A stretch of 40,143 nucleotides of DNA from Kiritimatiellia bacterium (GCA_024405265.1 JAKSOZ010000013.1:1-40143); one strand, 5' to 3'; counted from the first letter of the stretch, positions 16,259 to 24,606 are shown. Program-made: numbers and translations. The notes: a model not told the origin generated them from the letters alone.

Positions 16259-17203
16259 TTAGAAGTTTACCGTAAAACCGATACCGCCCCACGCGGCATC
16301 TTTCGTTGTTGCCATTCCCGACCATTTACCCAGTTGATCTCGAACCTCGTCCGCCTTATCGCGCAAGCTTTCGCTCATCAAACGACAATAGGCGACATTC
16401 GCGAAAAGACCGAAATGCTCGGTAAGCTGCCAGTGACAGTTAAGACCGAGCGTCAAAGAACCCCAACTACCGTGAACCGGCTGTTTGTTGTTGTAGTCGG
16501 TCGGGAAACACCAGGTATACTCTTTGGAACGCAGAACCGTTTCCACGTAGGGCGTGATCTTAACCGTTTCGCCGACGGGAATCTCTTTCTTAAGACCGAA
16601 CTTCCAAAGGTCAGCGTCATAGACGAGATATTCATGACGCCATTCGACGAACGGAATCACATACGGGTTCTGAAAGCCGACGTAGTGAACCCATTCGAGC
16701 GACGTCGGAATCGGCTTGATACCGAGATAAGGCTGTGAAGATTGAGTCTCTTTCGCGCGATGGCTCGGATAGATATACCAACTGAAAGTCGTACGATAAT
16801 TGATGCCGTATACGTGATCCTCATCGAAATAGAACACCTTATCCCAGTGAACGTTCGGATCCCATTCGTTGAACGCACGGCGCATTATCTTATCTTCGTG
16901 CTGGCCGAGCGTCGTATTCGAAATAAGCCCGAAGCCGAAGAAGCCGAGATCAGCGGGGAGGAAACAATTGATTTCGCCATAGCCCTGGAGGCAAGGATCT
17001 CTTAAAAGAAGCGAACCGAAAACTTGATAACCGCTTTGAAGTCCATACGCAGCAAAAGCGAAGATCGGTAGCCCATCGGGGTGATCCTCGTGAATGACCT
17101 CTTCGTTCTCGATAAGTTTATCATTCGCGACGCGCGCGGAGATGTCGGCGAAAGCGCCGAACGTGACCATCATGAGGGCGGATAAGACGATTGATTTTTT
17201 CAT
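16259..17203 (-). CDS. predicted outer-membrane beta-barrel protein, unknown function
   Basis: Secreted protein (314 aa) with a Sec signal peptide (MKKSIVLSALMMVTFGAFA). It is rich in aromatic residues and alternating hydrophobic strands, and ends in GIGFTVNF with a C-terminal Phe, the usual recognition signal for BAM-dependent barrel insertion. No named family is recognised. Strand-like segments such as GQSGYQVFGS-type repeats and HGSWGSLTLGLNCHWQLTEHFGLF fit a small barrel. It heads the transcript carrying the hydrogenase-related genes, whose first gene starts one base after its stop. A -10 box ends 6 nt before its ATG, predicting a leaderless mRNA. It could be a channel for glycan fragments, but that is a guess. 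Confidence 0.75.
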   Translation of the reverse strand: MKKSIVLSALMMVTFGAFADISARVANDKLIENEEVIHEDHPDGLPIFAFAAYGLQSGYQVFGSLLLRDPCLQGYGEINCFLPADLGFFGFGLISNTTLGQHEDKIMRRAFNEWDPNVHWDKVFYFDEDHVYGINYRTTFSWYIYPSHRAKETQSSQPYLGIKPIPTSLEWVHYVGFQNPYVIPFVEWRHEYLVYDADLWKFGLKKEIPVGETVKITPYVETVLRSKEYTWCFPTDYNNKQPVHGSWGSLTLGLNCHWQLTEHFGLFANVAYCRLMSESLRDKADEVRDQLGKWSGMATTKDAAWGGIGFTVNF

Positions 17204-17209
17204 ATTCGT

Positions 17210-17218
17210 ATTATACCA
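17210..17218 (-). promoter_or_regulatory. extended -10 promoter for the barrel/Ehr operon
   Basis: TGGTATAAT on the minus strand ends at 17210, six bases before the ATG at 17203, so transcription should start on or next to the A of the start codon. No -35 match lies 17 bp upstream, where the sequence is GC-rich. The box sits in the 20-bp gap after the xerD stop. Confidence 0.65.
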
Positions 17219-17223
17219 TATTT

Positions 17224-18120
17224 TTACGCGCGCGGGTGGTATTTGCGATGAATTTCCGAGAACTTAAGTTGATCGACGTGAGTGTAAATCTGGGTAGTCG
17301 AAATCGAAGCGTGCCCTAAAAGCTCCTGAATCGCTCTTATGTCGGCGCCGTGCGAAAGCATGTGCGAAGCGTAGCAATGGCGCAAAACGTGCGGAGATAT
17401 CCTTTCCGCGGCGATATCGACTTCCGCGGCTCGCTGCTTGATGATTTTAAAAACGCCCATACGAGTGAATTTCTTCCCGAGCCGCGTTAAAAAGACGTGA
17501 GTCTCGCCTAAGTTCCCGCGCGCGAAACTCGCTCTCGCCTCTTCGAGATATTTCGTGATGGCTCTACCGGAAGCTTGCCCGATCGGGACTATTCGCTCCT
17601 TCGACCCCTTGCCGACGATCCTGAGCAGTTCGCCGTTCATAACGAAGTCTTCGAGTTTAAGCTCGATAAGTTCGCTGACTCTTAAGCCGCAGCCGTACAA
17701 TGTCTCCAGAATCGCGCGATCGCGAATATCTCTTATATCCTTACCGTCAATCGAATCGAGTAGCTTGAAAACTTCTTCTTCCGCCAGTATCTTCGGCAAA
17801 ATCAACGATTCTTTGTGATTCTCCATCAACTCCGTCGGATTCTCCGCAATCAGCTTTCGCGAATGAAGATAACCGAAGAATTGTCTTATCGCCGCGATTC
17901 TTCTCGCGCGCGTCGAACTTTTCATGCCCTCTTCGCGTTGAATCGTGAGGAAGTCGACGATATCCTCAAGCTTGACGTCCTTCGCCGCGTTAATCTCTTT
18001 CAGCACGAGAAATTCGGCGAAAAACTTCAAATCGCTCGCGTAAGAGGAGCGAGTGTTTTCCGAAAGCCCCTTCTCGAGTATCAGCGCCGAAAGGAAAAGC
18101 TCTATTTCAGAGTCGATCAA
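17224..18120 (-). CDS. xerD: tyrosine recombinase XerC/XerD family
   Basis: Site-specific recombinase (298 aa), the length expected for XerC/XerD, which resolve chromosome dimers at dif. The N-terminal SAM-like core-binding domain covers about 1-95 and the catalytic domain 105-298. The active-site set is complete: R147 (GLRVSEL), K171 (GKGSKER), H244 and R247 (HVLRHCYASHML), H270 (LLGHASISTTQIYTH) and the Tyr nucleophile Y279. The TTG start at 18120 follows GAGG by 6 nt and lies inside the end of the purine nucleoside phosphorylase gene (14-nt overlap), indicating coupling. XerC and XerD cannot be told apart here. It could in principle be an integrase, but its chromosomal housekeeping context argues for Xer. 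Confidence 0.88.
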   Translation of the reverse strand: MIDSEIELFLSALILEKGLSENTRSSYASDLKFFAEFLVLKEINAAKDVKLEDIVDFLTIQREEGMKSSTRARRIAAIRQFFGYLHSRKLIAENPTELMENHKESLILPKILAEEEVFKLLDSIDGKDIRDIRDRAILETLYGCGLRVSELIELKLEDFVMNGELLRIVGKGSKERIVPIGQASGRAITKYLEEARASFARGNLGETHVFLTRLGKKFTRMGVFKIIKQRAAEVDIAAERISPHVLRHCYASHMLSHGADIRAIQELLGHASISTTQIYTHVDQLKFSEIHRKYHPRA

Positions 18121-18931
18121 GGAAATCCTCGATTAGCGCGCGCATTCTCGGCTTCGCCTGCTCACTCGCTTCGATGACTTCGCGATGCGAAAGCGGCGCG
18201 TTGGTGATGCCCGCGGCGAGATTCGAAACAAGCGAAAGCCCGGCTACGTTCATCCCGATCGCATGCGCGAAAATCGCCTCCGGCACCGTCGACATTCCGA
18301 CCACGTCCGCGCCCAATCTCCCATACGCTTTGATCTCCGCCGGCGTCTCGTAACCGGGGCCGGTAAGCGCCGCGTATACTCCATCGAGCGCCCGAAACCC
18401 AAGACGATTCACACCCGCTCTCAAAATCTCCGAAAGGCGCCGAGTATAAACTTCACTCATATCCGGGAAGCGCGCTCCCCACTCGGGATTATGCGGTCCG
18501 ATAAGCGGATTATCGAACATGAAATTAAGATGGTCGCGAATAATCACGAAGTCGCCCGCTTTAAGCGCGGGATTGATGCCTCCGGCGGCGTTCGTAAGTA
18601 GAATGTTCTTCGCCCCCATACGTCTCGACATCTCAACCGGGAAAACCACCTTCTCCCATTCCACGCCTTCATAAAAGTGGCGTCTGCCGCACCACGCGGC
18701 GACACGTTTATTGCCGCGACGATATAGAATGAATTCGCCCGCGTGACCCTGAACGGTCGCCTCGCCGAAGCCGGGAATATCGCTGTAAGCGACGCGCGAA
18801 ATGACTTCATCCATTTCCAGCGCCTCTCCCCAACCGCTTCCGAGCACAATGCTCAAGTCGACTTCGCGCTCGAAGCATTTATCCGGAAAGGCTCCGGCCC
18901 ATTCATCGAATTTCTTTATCTGCAAGGCCAC
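18107..18931 (-). CDS. punA: purine nucleoside phosphorylase
   Basis: Trimeric-type PNP (274 aa) that splits purine nucleosides with phosphate to base and ribose-1-phosphate in salvage. Diagnostic stretches are IVLGSGWGEALE (28-39), the phosphate-site GHAGEF, RRHFYEG, NAAGGINPALKAGDFV, TGPGYETPAEIKAYG, VVGMSTVPEAI and the purine-site SNLAAGI. Its GTG start (18931) follows GGGGAGGGC and overlaps the end of the dihydroorotase gene by 16 nt. The stop lies inside the xerD start region. Pairing with pyrC suggests a nucleotide salvage/synthesis unit, though the operon also holds unrelated genes. Confidence 0.92.
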   Translation of the reverse strand: MALQIKKFDEWAGAFPDKCFEREVDLSIVLGSGWGEALEMDEVISRVAYSDIPGFGEATVQGHAGEFILYRRGNKRVAAWCGRRHFYEGVEWEKVVFPVEMSRRMGAKNILLTNAAGGINPALKAGDFVIIRDHLNFMFDNPLIGPHNPEWGARFPDMSEVYTRRLSEILRAGVNRLGFRALDGVYAALTGPGYETPAEIKAYGRLGADVVGMSTVPEAIFAHAIGMNVAGLSLVSNLAAGITNAPLSHREVIEASEQAKPRMRALIEDFLDRL

Positions 18932-19935
18932 GCCCTCCCCATAAAGCCGTCATAAGGGCAGTTGCGCGAAAGGCTCACGCTCTTACTTAAGTCGAAACGC
19001 TTCATTTCTCCGACTTCGATCTTCGTCGGCTCCAGCGCGGCAACACGTTCTTCACATGCACGAGAGAGTATCGTGCGCGGCAATTTCCACCAAGCCTCCG
19101 CCCATTTCTCGACCTCCATGCCGCAAGTTTGCACCATGACTTCATACGTAATGGCGATAGCGGTTTCGAGCCCGATAATGCCGTTCGCGCTCTTTTCGTA
19201 CCCCAAACACTTCTTCGCGGCCGGGTGCGGAGCGTGATCGGTCGCGAACATGAGAAGCCCCTCCTTTACCGCGCGTCTCAATTCATCTCGGTCTTCACGG
19301 TGCGCGAGCGGCGGAGCCATTTTATGATTGCCGTTCAGGCTCTCGATTTCGTCGAGGCACATAAGCAAATGATGAGGACACGCTTCCGCAGTTACGGGAA
19401 GTCCCTCTTTAACGGCGGACCTGACGAGATCGACGCCCTCCGCCGTCGAAATATGCTGAATATGCAGCCTCGCTCCCGCGACGCGACAGATCGAAAGATC
19501 GCGGCGAATCGCATCCGCTTCCGTAAAGCCAGGTGCGAGCGCATGTTGAGATAAAACCATATCGAGCTTATAAGCCCTTTTCATCGCTTCTTCCATGACA
19601 TGCGCGTCGGTAACGAACGTGCCGTCATCCGTGAAAAACGCCGCGCCCGCGTCCGCGAGACGCTCGAGCTCAGCGACTTTTTCGCCGAGTCTGCCGACCG
19701 TAATACAAGCGGAAGGAAAGATCGAGATCGGAAGCGACGTATCTTCGATTTGGTGACGAATCCACTCGACCGAATCGCCCGCCGGCGTCGTATTGGGCAT
19801 CGTCACGACGCCGGACATTCCGCCCTTGTAGGCGGCCGCAGCTCCGCTTTGGCGCGTCTCGGCTTCGGGAACTCCGGGATCACGAAAATGAACGTGGACG
19901 TCGATAAAGCCGGGGAATTCCAGAATCTCAGCCAT
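18916..19935 (-). CDS. pyrC: dihydroorotase (type I), N-terminally shortened
   Basis: Amidohydrolase (339 aa) that closes carbamoyl-aspartate to dihydroorotate in pyrimidine synthesis. Metal-binding HVH (H14, H16 in FIDVHVHFRDPG), TDDG (102-105) with the bridging Asp of this class, HIQHIS (158-163), CPHH (186-189), MAPPLAHREDRDEL and TDHAPHP (232-238) are all present. Type I enzymes usually have about 425 aa, including a beta-sandwich domain of about 45 residues before FIDVHVHF; here only ten residues precede it. The preceding gene stops at 19940, so there is no room for the missing domain. The start follows AAGG. The active site is complete, so activity is likely. Confidence 0.88.
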   Translation of the reverse strand: MAEILEFPGFIDVHVHFRDPGVPEAETRQSGAAAAYKGGMSGVVTMPNTTPAGDSVEWIRHQIEDTSLPISIFPSACITVGRLGEKVAELERLADAGAAFFTDDGTFVTDAHVMEEAMKRAYKLDMVLSQHALAPGFTEADAIRRDLSICRVAGARLHIQHISTAEGVDLVRSAVKEGLPVTAEACPHHLLMCLDEIESLNGNHKMAPPLAHREDRDELRRAVKEGLLMFATDHAPHPAAKKCLGYEKSANGIIGLETAIAITYEVMVQTCGMEVEKWAEAWWKLPRTILSRACEERVAALEPTKIEVGEMKRFDLSKSVSLSRNCPYDGFMGRAWPCR

Positions 19936-19939
19936 GACC

Positions 19940-20218
19940 TTATTTCCTTATGATTTTGATTTCGTTTTCTTCGAGCTTCTGACGGATGTTCTCTTTAGCG
20001 AGCATCATCGAATCGTATTCGATTTCCATCGTCTTATTATTGAAATCGAGCTTCACGCTATCGATTCTGACGCCGCCGAATTCGCTTAAAGCGATAAGCG
20101 ATTTTTTGGCGATTTCTTCGTCCAACGTTTCAAAATCGACGTGACAAGTCTTGATATCCTCTCGCCGACATCCTAAAAGCGAAAGCGCGGCGAAAGTGAT
20201 GACGATTAACTTCTTCAT
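19940..20218 (-). CDS. small lipoprotein with HMA-like fold, unknown function
   Basis: Protein of 92 aa. The N-terminus, MKKLIVITFAALSLLGCRRE, is a lipoprotein signal with lipobox LLGC (Cys17). The mature part, starting near CHVDFETLD, has the beta-alpha-beta-beta-alpha-beta pattern of heavy-metal-associated domains, but the CxxC metal motif is absent and a single Cys (CHVDF) lies in the first strand. It starts 9 nt after the cysteine desulfurase stop with GAGG in the gap, so the two are co-transcribed. A role in handling metal or sulfur species at the membrane is possible but not shown. Confidence 0.7.
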   Translation of the reverse strand: MKKLIVITFAALSLLGCRREDIKTCHVDFETLDEEIAKKSLIALSEFGGVRIDSVKLDFNNKTMEIEYDSMMLAKENIRQKLEENEIKIIRK

Positions 20219-20227
20219 TTCTTATCC

Positions 20228-21418
20228 TCAGCGATAGATACCCGCGCTCGGGTCATTATCCGGTCCGAACGGAGAAAGGTCGCGCAAGTTCTTGATGACC
20301 GGCGGAAGTTCTCTTAAAACGTAATCGACTTCTTCCATCGTATTGTATCGGGAAAGCGAGAAGCGCACGGAGCCGTGAACCGCGATGAACGGAACGCCCA
20401 TCGCCCTGATGACGTGGCTCGGATCAAGGCTGCCGCTCGCGCAAGCCGATCCCGTCGAGATGCAGATGCCCTTATCGGAAAGATGATACGCGATCGCTTC
20501 GCCCTCGATATATTCGAAACTCATATTGAGCGTATTGGGAAGACGATTCGACTTATCGCCGTTAACCCGAACGTTAGGGCACGCGGCGAGAAGCCCCGCT
20601 TCGAGTTTGTCACGCATCGCTCCGACTTGAGCGTATTCCGAGGCCATCGATTTCGTCGCGAGCTCGCAAGCCTTCGCGAGACCGACGATATACGGAACGT
20701 TCTCGGTTCCCGCGCGACGCGCGTTTTCCTGATGTCCGCCGAGCATGAAAGGTTTCAATTTCGTTCCGCGGCGAACGTACATGATTCCGACGCCCTTTGG
20801 AGCGTGAAATTTATGCCCGGACATCGAAAGCATATCGACCGGTACCTTCTTCACGTCTACCGGGATCTTACCCGCGACTTGCACCGCGTCGGTATGGAAA
20901 ATAGCTCCGTACTCCTTGCAGATTTCCGCGATCTTTTCAATCGGAAATACGGTCCCCGTCTCGTTATTCGCCCACATGATCGAAACGAGCGCGTTCTTCG
21001 TTCCTTCGAGCTCACGTTTAAGCTCATCGAGGTCGATTTGACCGACGGAATTAACGGGAAGTTCGATTTCGGCATGGCCCGACGCCTTCAAGCGACGGCA
21101 AGGCTGCAAAACGGCAGGATGTTCGACGGCGGTAGTGATGATCTTCGTCTCGCGTCCGCGGTACTCCGCCGCTCCGCGTATCGCCGCGTTATCCGACTCG
21201 CTCGCGCAGGAGGTGAAAATGATTTCATCAGGCTCGGCGTTCAGAAACGCCGCGACTTCTTCACGCGCCTTGTTCAAATATTTCGCGACTTGCCCGCCGA
21301 AAGCGTGCATCGAACTGGGGTTACCGTACAAGGGCCCGAAGAACGGCATCATCGCCTCAAGAACTTCGGGAGCGACCTGAGTCGTCGCGTTATTATCGAA
21401 ATATACGATCTTATCCAT
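20228..21418 (-). CDS. nifS: cysteine desulfurase, NifS/IscS family
   Basis: PLP enzyme (396 aa) that takes sulfur from cysteine for Fe-S clusters and other thiocofactors. FDNNATTQ (7-14), H100 in VEHPAV, D177 in HTDAVQ, and the PLP lysine K203 in SGHKFHAPKG. The catalytic Cys is C326 in STGSACASG, in the short-loop form of the NifS/IscS class rather than the SufS class. No IscU or NifU scaffold follows; the next gene is the small HMA-like lipoprotein. Anaerobic demand for Fe-S clusters nearby (sulfatase maturase, hydrogenase-like complex) makes sense of its presence. It is the head of an operon running through pyrC, punA and xerD. nifS versus iscS cannot be decided from sequence alone. Confidence 0.93.
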   Translation of the reverse strand: MDKIVYFDNNATTQVAPEVLEAMMPFFGPLYGNPSSMHAFGGQVAKYLNKAREEVAAFLNAEPDEIIFTSCASESDNAAIRGAAEYRGRETKIITTAVEHPAVLQPCRRLKASGHAEIELPVNSVGQIDLDELKRELEGTKNALVSIMWANNETGTVFPIEKIAEICKEYGAIFHTDAVQVAGKIPVDVKKVPVDMLSMSGHKFHAPKGVGIMYVRRGTKLKPFMLGGHQENARRAGTENVPYIVGLAKACELATKSMASEYAQVGAMRDKLEAGLLAACPNVRVNGDKSNRLPNTLNMSFEYIEGEAIAYHLSDKGICISTGSACASGSLDPSHVIRAMGVPFIAVHGSVRFSLSRYNTMEEVDYVLRELPPVIKNLRDLSPFGPDNDPSAGIYR

Positions 21419-21427
21419 AACGAGGAT

Positions 21428-21436
21428 ATTATACCA
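21428..21436 (-). promoter_or_regulatory. extended -10 promoter for the nifS-pyrC-xerD operon
   Basis: TGGTATAAT on the minus strand ends 9 nt before the ATG at 21418. A weak -35 (TTGTCC) lies 17 bp upstream, inside the end of the sulfatase-maturase gene. The predicted leader is only 2-3 nt. The spacer reads ATCCTCGTT and has no SD. Confidence 0.6.
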
Positions 21437-21437
21437 C

Positions 21438-22220
21438 TTATCTTATCTGCGGACAATTGCAAAGGTCCGCTTCGGTGAAACCTTTAGAATAAAGCGTAGC
21501 CCAAGAATCCTTCATGACATTCCCAAGGCGATGCTTTTCGTCGATATTGAAATCGCAGGGATATACCGAACCGTCGTGCTCGACCGCGAGATAAGTCCCG
21601 CAGCAATACGGCTTATGATAAGGAACCATCGGTAGATCCTTGACCTCGGCCATCTTCGACATGAAATCGATATACTCTTTCAAAGTGACCTGCTCGGCGC
21701 AGCGGATGAACTGATAGCGAGTCGCGGCGAAATTATCGCGTAAATACTCGCCTACTTCTTTTTCCCTACCGAGATTCGCCTTCGAGACTACCGAGAGAAT
21801 ATTGAACTCGACGCCGTATTTTTCGAGGAGCCGAATTCCCTTGATGACGAGGTCGGTCTTTTGACGGAAATGCTCATTGATCTCGGGAGTACCGTCGAGC
21901 GATATCCCCACGAGCCACCGATTACGCGCGAAAAACTCGGCCCACTCGTCGGTGATCAAGGTTCCGTTCGTCTGAATCGACGTTTCGCAACCGAAGAGGT
22001 CGAGCTTTTCGTAAAACGAAAGCGGCATCAGCATCGGCTCGCCGCCCTGGAAGCAAATCGCGTGCTCCATCATCGGGAGCATCATATAAGTATTCACCAC
22101 CCGCGCGGCAAGGGCGTCCGTCATTCGCCCTTTCGCGTGGGTGTACTTATAAAAACAGTAGCGGCAATCGAGATTACAATCGCCGCCTACCGGTTTTACG
22201 AGAAGCGAGAAGCTTCGCAC
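21438..22220 (-). CDS. anaerobic sulfatase-maturating radical-SAM enzyme, C-terminally shortened
   Basis: Radical-SAM enzyme (260 aa) expected to oxidise the active-site Cys of the adjacent sulfatase to formylglycine. The SAM cluster motif is CNLDCRYC (C15, C19, C22), followed by FQGGEPML, SIQTNGTLI and VGISLDGTPEINEHFR. A SPASM-type CX9GX4C motif is present (CGTYLAVEHDGSVYPC), but the later Cys pairs of the auxiliary clusters are mostly absent. The protein ends in LCNCPQIR, which looks like the usual final Cys-rich tail with its middle removed. Family members have about 370-400 aa. The GTG start directly follows the sulfatase stop (TAA GTG), so both lie on one transcript. Function is likely, but the auxiliary cluster set is doubtful. 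Confidence 0.85.
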   Translation of the reverse strand: MRSFSLLVKPVGGDCNLDCRYCFYKYTHAKGRMTDALAARVVNTYMMLPMMEHAICFQGGEPMLMPLSFYEKLDLFGCETSIQTNGTLITDEWAEFFARNRWLVGISLDGTPEINEHFRQKTDLVIKGIRLLEKYGVEFNILSVVSKANLGREKEVGEYLRDNFAATRYQFIRCAEQVTLKEYIDFMSKMAEVKDLPMVPYHKPYCCGTYLAVEHDGSVYPCDFNIDEKHRLGNVMKDSWATLYSKGFTEADLCNCPQIR

Positions 22221-23837
22221 TTACTTAGCTTCTTCCTTCTTGTTCTTAACGGCCCAGTACTCACCCGAGTTCTGATATTCGTCCTCGGTATCTTCGTACT
22301 TGACGCGGAGGTCCTGAATGACCGTCTTCAAATACGCGATGCGTTCCTGATTGACGGTATCGTTGTAACCGTTGTGGACTTCTTCGGGGTCGCGGACCAT
22401 ATCGAAGTATTCCCACTCGTTACGCTTGTAGTAGTAAACGAGTTTATCGGTCTTCGTACGGATACCGTACCACGCGCTCGTGCCGTGTTCGCCGCCTTCG
22501 ATATAGTAGCGGCAATAGAGCGCCTCGCGCCAATTTTCGGGAGTTTCGCCCTTCATGTTCTTGAGGAACGAGTCGCCCTGCATGCACTCGGGTTTTTCGG
22601 CACCGGCGACATCGAGGAAGGTCGGCGCGAAGTCGACGTTACCGATGATGTCGTTATTGACCGAGCCGGGAGCGATGAACGCGGGGCACTTCGCCAAAAA
22701 CGGCATCTTCAAGGTTTCTTCCATGATGAAGCGCTTATCATAGAGGCCGTGGTCGCCGAGGAAGAAGCCCTGATCGGCGGTGTAGATGACGAGCGTATTT
22801 TCCTCGAGGCCCTTCTCCTTGAGATAATCCTGCATCTCGTTGACCGAGTCGTCGACCGACTGAACGCAAGCGAGATAGTCCTGCATATAACGGAGATAGG
22901 AGAGCTGGATCTTTTCCTTGTCGGTCATGCCGTCAGGGAAACGATTGATGTATTCGCCCTTTTCGTTCTTCTTGCCGTCGAACTTCTTACCGTCGATGGT
23001 CTCGAACTTGCCGCCTTCGCTGAAGTATTCGGCGAGCTTCAAGTCGAAGCCGGGGTTCATGTGGTGAAGAAGCGTCATCGCCGTCGTCTTGATCGAGCTC
23101 GTACGACCTTCGTAATCATCGAAAATCGTGTTCGGAAGCGGGATGTCGCGAAGCGTCATCGAGCGGAACATCTTTTTGTACTTGGGCGAAGGAAGCCAGT
23201 TACGATGAGGCGCCTTGTGGTGCATCATCATGAAGAACGGCTTACCCGTGTCGAGCGACTTGTCGATAAGACCCTTGCAGACCTTGGTGATGTTCTCGGT
23301 CGCATATTCGCCGGGGAACTTGAGCTGACCGACGCTGCCGTCTTCCTTGCGCTCCCAGAACCAAGGATCGAAATACTGACCCTGATTCTGATACGCGAGC
23401 CACTTATCCCAGTCGGCGTCGCGAATCGTGGCGGGGCCGCCGCAGTGCCACTTACCGACGAACGCGGTGTAGTAACCGGCCTTGCGCATATAGCCGCCGA
23501 CCGTCTCGAGATCCTTAGAAATGTCGTTGAAGACGGGAACGCCGTTCTTGTGGGAATAGCGGCCGGAGTAAATGACCGCGCGCGAGGGCGTGCAAATCGG
23601 GTTCGTGCACATGACGGAGGAGAAGATCATACCTTCCTTCGCGATGCGATCGATACCGGGCGTCTTGTTGACCTTCGAGCCGTACGCGGAAATCGCGTGC
23701 GCGGCGTGGTCGTCGGTCATGATGAAGAGGATATTGAGCTTACGGTCCTTGGCGAGACGGCAAAGCTGCTGAGTATATCCGGTCATAGCGAGCGTGGCGC
23801 CCGCTCCTGCAATAAACGCTCTACGTGAAGTATTCAT
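22221..23837 (-). CDS. exported S1-family sulfatase
   Basis: Type I sulfatase (538 aa) that hydrolyses sulfate esters, probably on a glycan. The N-terminus MNTSRRAFIAGAGATLAM has a twin-arginine-like signal. Metal ligands D42-D43 (MTDDHA) are followed by the formylglycine signature CTPSR (82-86) with Cys as the residue to be converted. FVGKWHCGG, MHHKAPHRNW and TADQGFFLGDHGLYDK supply the other usual catalytic residues. Cys-type activation under anaerobic conditions fits the radical-SAM maturase encoded immediately downstream. Substrate is not deducible; the nearby GH95 genes suggest sulfated fucose-containing polymers. Its ATG is preceded by an extended -10 box only 9 nt away, with no SD. 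Confidence 0.92.
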   Translation of the reverse strand: MNTSRRAFIAGAGATLAMTGYTQQLCRLAKDRKLNILFIMTDDHAAHAISAYGSKVNKTPGIDRIAKEGMIFSSVMCTNPICTPSRAVIYSGRYSHKNGVPVFNDISKDLETVGGYMRKAGYYTAFVGKWHCGGPATIRDADWDKWLAYQNQGQYFDPWFWERKEDGSVGQLKFPGEYATENITKVCKGLIDKSLDTGKPFFMMMHHKAPHRNWLPSPKYKKMFRSMTLRDIPLPNTIFDDYEGRTSSIKTTAMTLLHHMNPGFDLKLAEYFSEGGKFETIDGKKFDGKKNEKGEYINRFPDGMTDKEKIQLSYLRYMQDYLACVQSVDDSVNEMQDYLKEKGLEENTLVIYTADQGFFLGDHGLYDKRFIMEETLKMPFLAKCPAFIAPGSVNNDIIGNVDFAPTFLDVAGAEKPECMQGDSFLKNMKGETPENWREALYCRYYIEGGEHGTSAWYGIRTKTDKLVYYYKRNEWEYFDMVRDPEEVHNGYNDTVNQERIAYLKTVIQDLRVKYEDTEDEYQNSGEYWAVKNKKEEAK

Positions 23838-23846
23838 AGTGAGTTA

Positions 23847-23855
23847 ATTATATCA
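23847..23855 (-). promoter_or_regulatory. extended -10 promoter for the sulfatase-maturase pair
   Basis: TGATATAAT on the minus strand ends 9 nt before the sulfatase ATG (23837). A weak -35 (TTTACG) lies 17 bp upstream. The box overlaps the stop codon of the HD-domain gene. The predicted leader is about 3 nt. Confidence 0.6.
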
Positions 23856-24606
23856 AAATTTCGCATCCGCGTAAACCCGCCGATATTTCGGGAACGCCTA
23901 GCTCCTTTTCAAGAAAGCGAAGACGATAATCCAAATGGCCGCGCTCATGCGCGAGACGCTTCGATGTCTCAAAATAAAGCCCGTTATCGATCCAGCCGAC
24001 CTGAATCAATATGAAATCCGCGAGTGAACGGATATGCTGATAATCGACGGGACGATGCTCTTTAATCGCCGCGATCACCTCGGCGCTCGGCTTGTCTTCA
24101 AGCGAAAGATTCCAAAACGCCGCGCGCTCTTTTCGCCAATCGGTCGTCGCGATACGCTCTTCGAGAACGCGAAAAATATCTAGTTTATCGGCGTCGCGAA
24201 CTATTTTAGATAACGTATCGGTAAATTCATCAAGGTTTCCCGGAAGCTCGCGGCGATTATGGTAAAGTATCGCGCTCAAAATCGCCTCTTCCCATTGGCC
24301 TACACCTTCTTCCTTCTCCAGCCACCCCTTCTCCTTCACGATCTCGTACGAAAGCACCGCGTGATCGACCGAATCGGAGTCGCGAAAAGTATTGTAGCGC
24401 TTCAGTTGTTCGTATCTCCCCGCGTCATGCAAAAGCGCCGCGTAATAAGCGGCCTTACGAATCTCCTGCGAAAATCCCTCGCCCTCGGCGATAAGCGCGG
24501 CGTTTTCAACGACTTTAAGCGTATGCAGGCGCTTAAGCTCCATCATTTCCGGAAGCCGACCATCGGCTTCTCGGAAAGTGTCGATATATTCTTCGTAAGC
24601 TTTCAA
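23848..24606 (-). CDS. HD-domain metal-dependent phosphohydrolase
   Basis: HD-superfamily protein (252 aa) likely to hydrolyse a phosphoester or nucleotide. The metal set is visible: H28 (KRLHTLKVV), H60-D61 (ALLHDAGRY), H82 (VDHAVLSYE), HNRRE and the late Asp in RDADKLDIFRVLEE. No regulatory domain (RelA-type, PAS) is attached. A TTG start at 24606 overlaps the GH95 stop (TTGA), implying coupling. The first internal ATGs (residues 21-22) are an alternative. It closes the transporter-GH95-HD transcript; what it acts on is unknown. Confidence 0.8.
   Translation of the reverse strand: MKAYEEYIDTFREADGRLPEMMELKRLHTLKVVENAALIAEGEGFSQEIRKAAYYAALLHDAGRYEQLKRYNTFRDSDSVDHAVLSYEIVKEKGWLEKEEGVGQWEEAILSAILYHNRRELPGNLDEFTDTLSKIVRDADKLDIFRVLEERIATTDWRKERAAFWNLSLEDKPSAEVIAAIKEHRPVDYQHIRSLADFILIQVGWIDNGLYFETSKRLAHERGHLDYRLRFLEKELGVPEISAGLRGCEILI

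Noticed and set aside
17224..18120. Phage or island integrase marking a mobile element boundary
   Set aside because: The gene is embedded with overlaps in a housekeeping operon and has Xer length; no attachment-site repeats or tRNA gene were seen.
21861..23828. 655-codon open frame on the plus strand opposite the sulfatase
   Set aside because: It is a mirror of GC-rich codons; the sulfatase on the other strand has the CTPSR signature and all metal motifs, while this frame has only Arg/Val/Glu-rich sequence with no family pattern.
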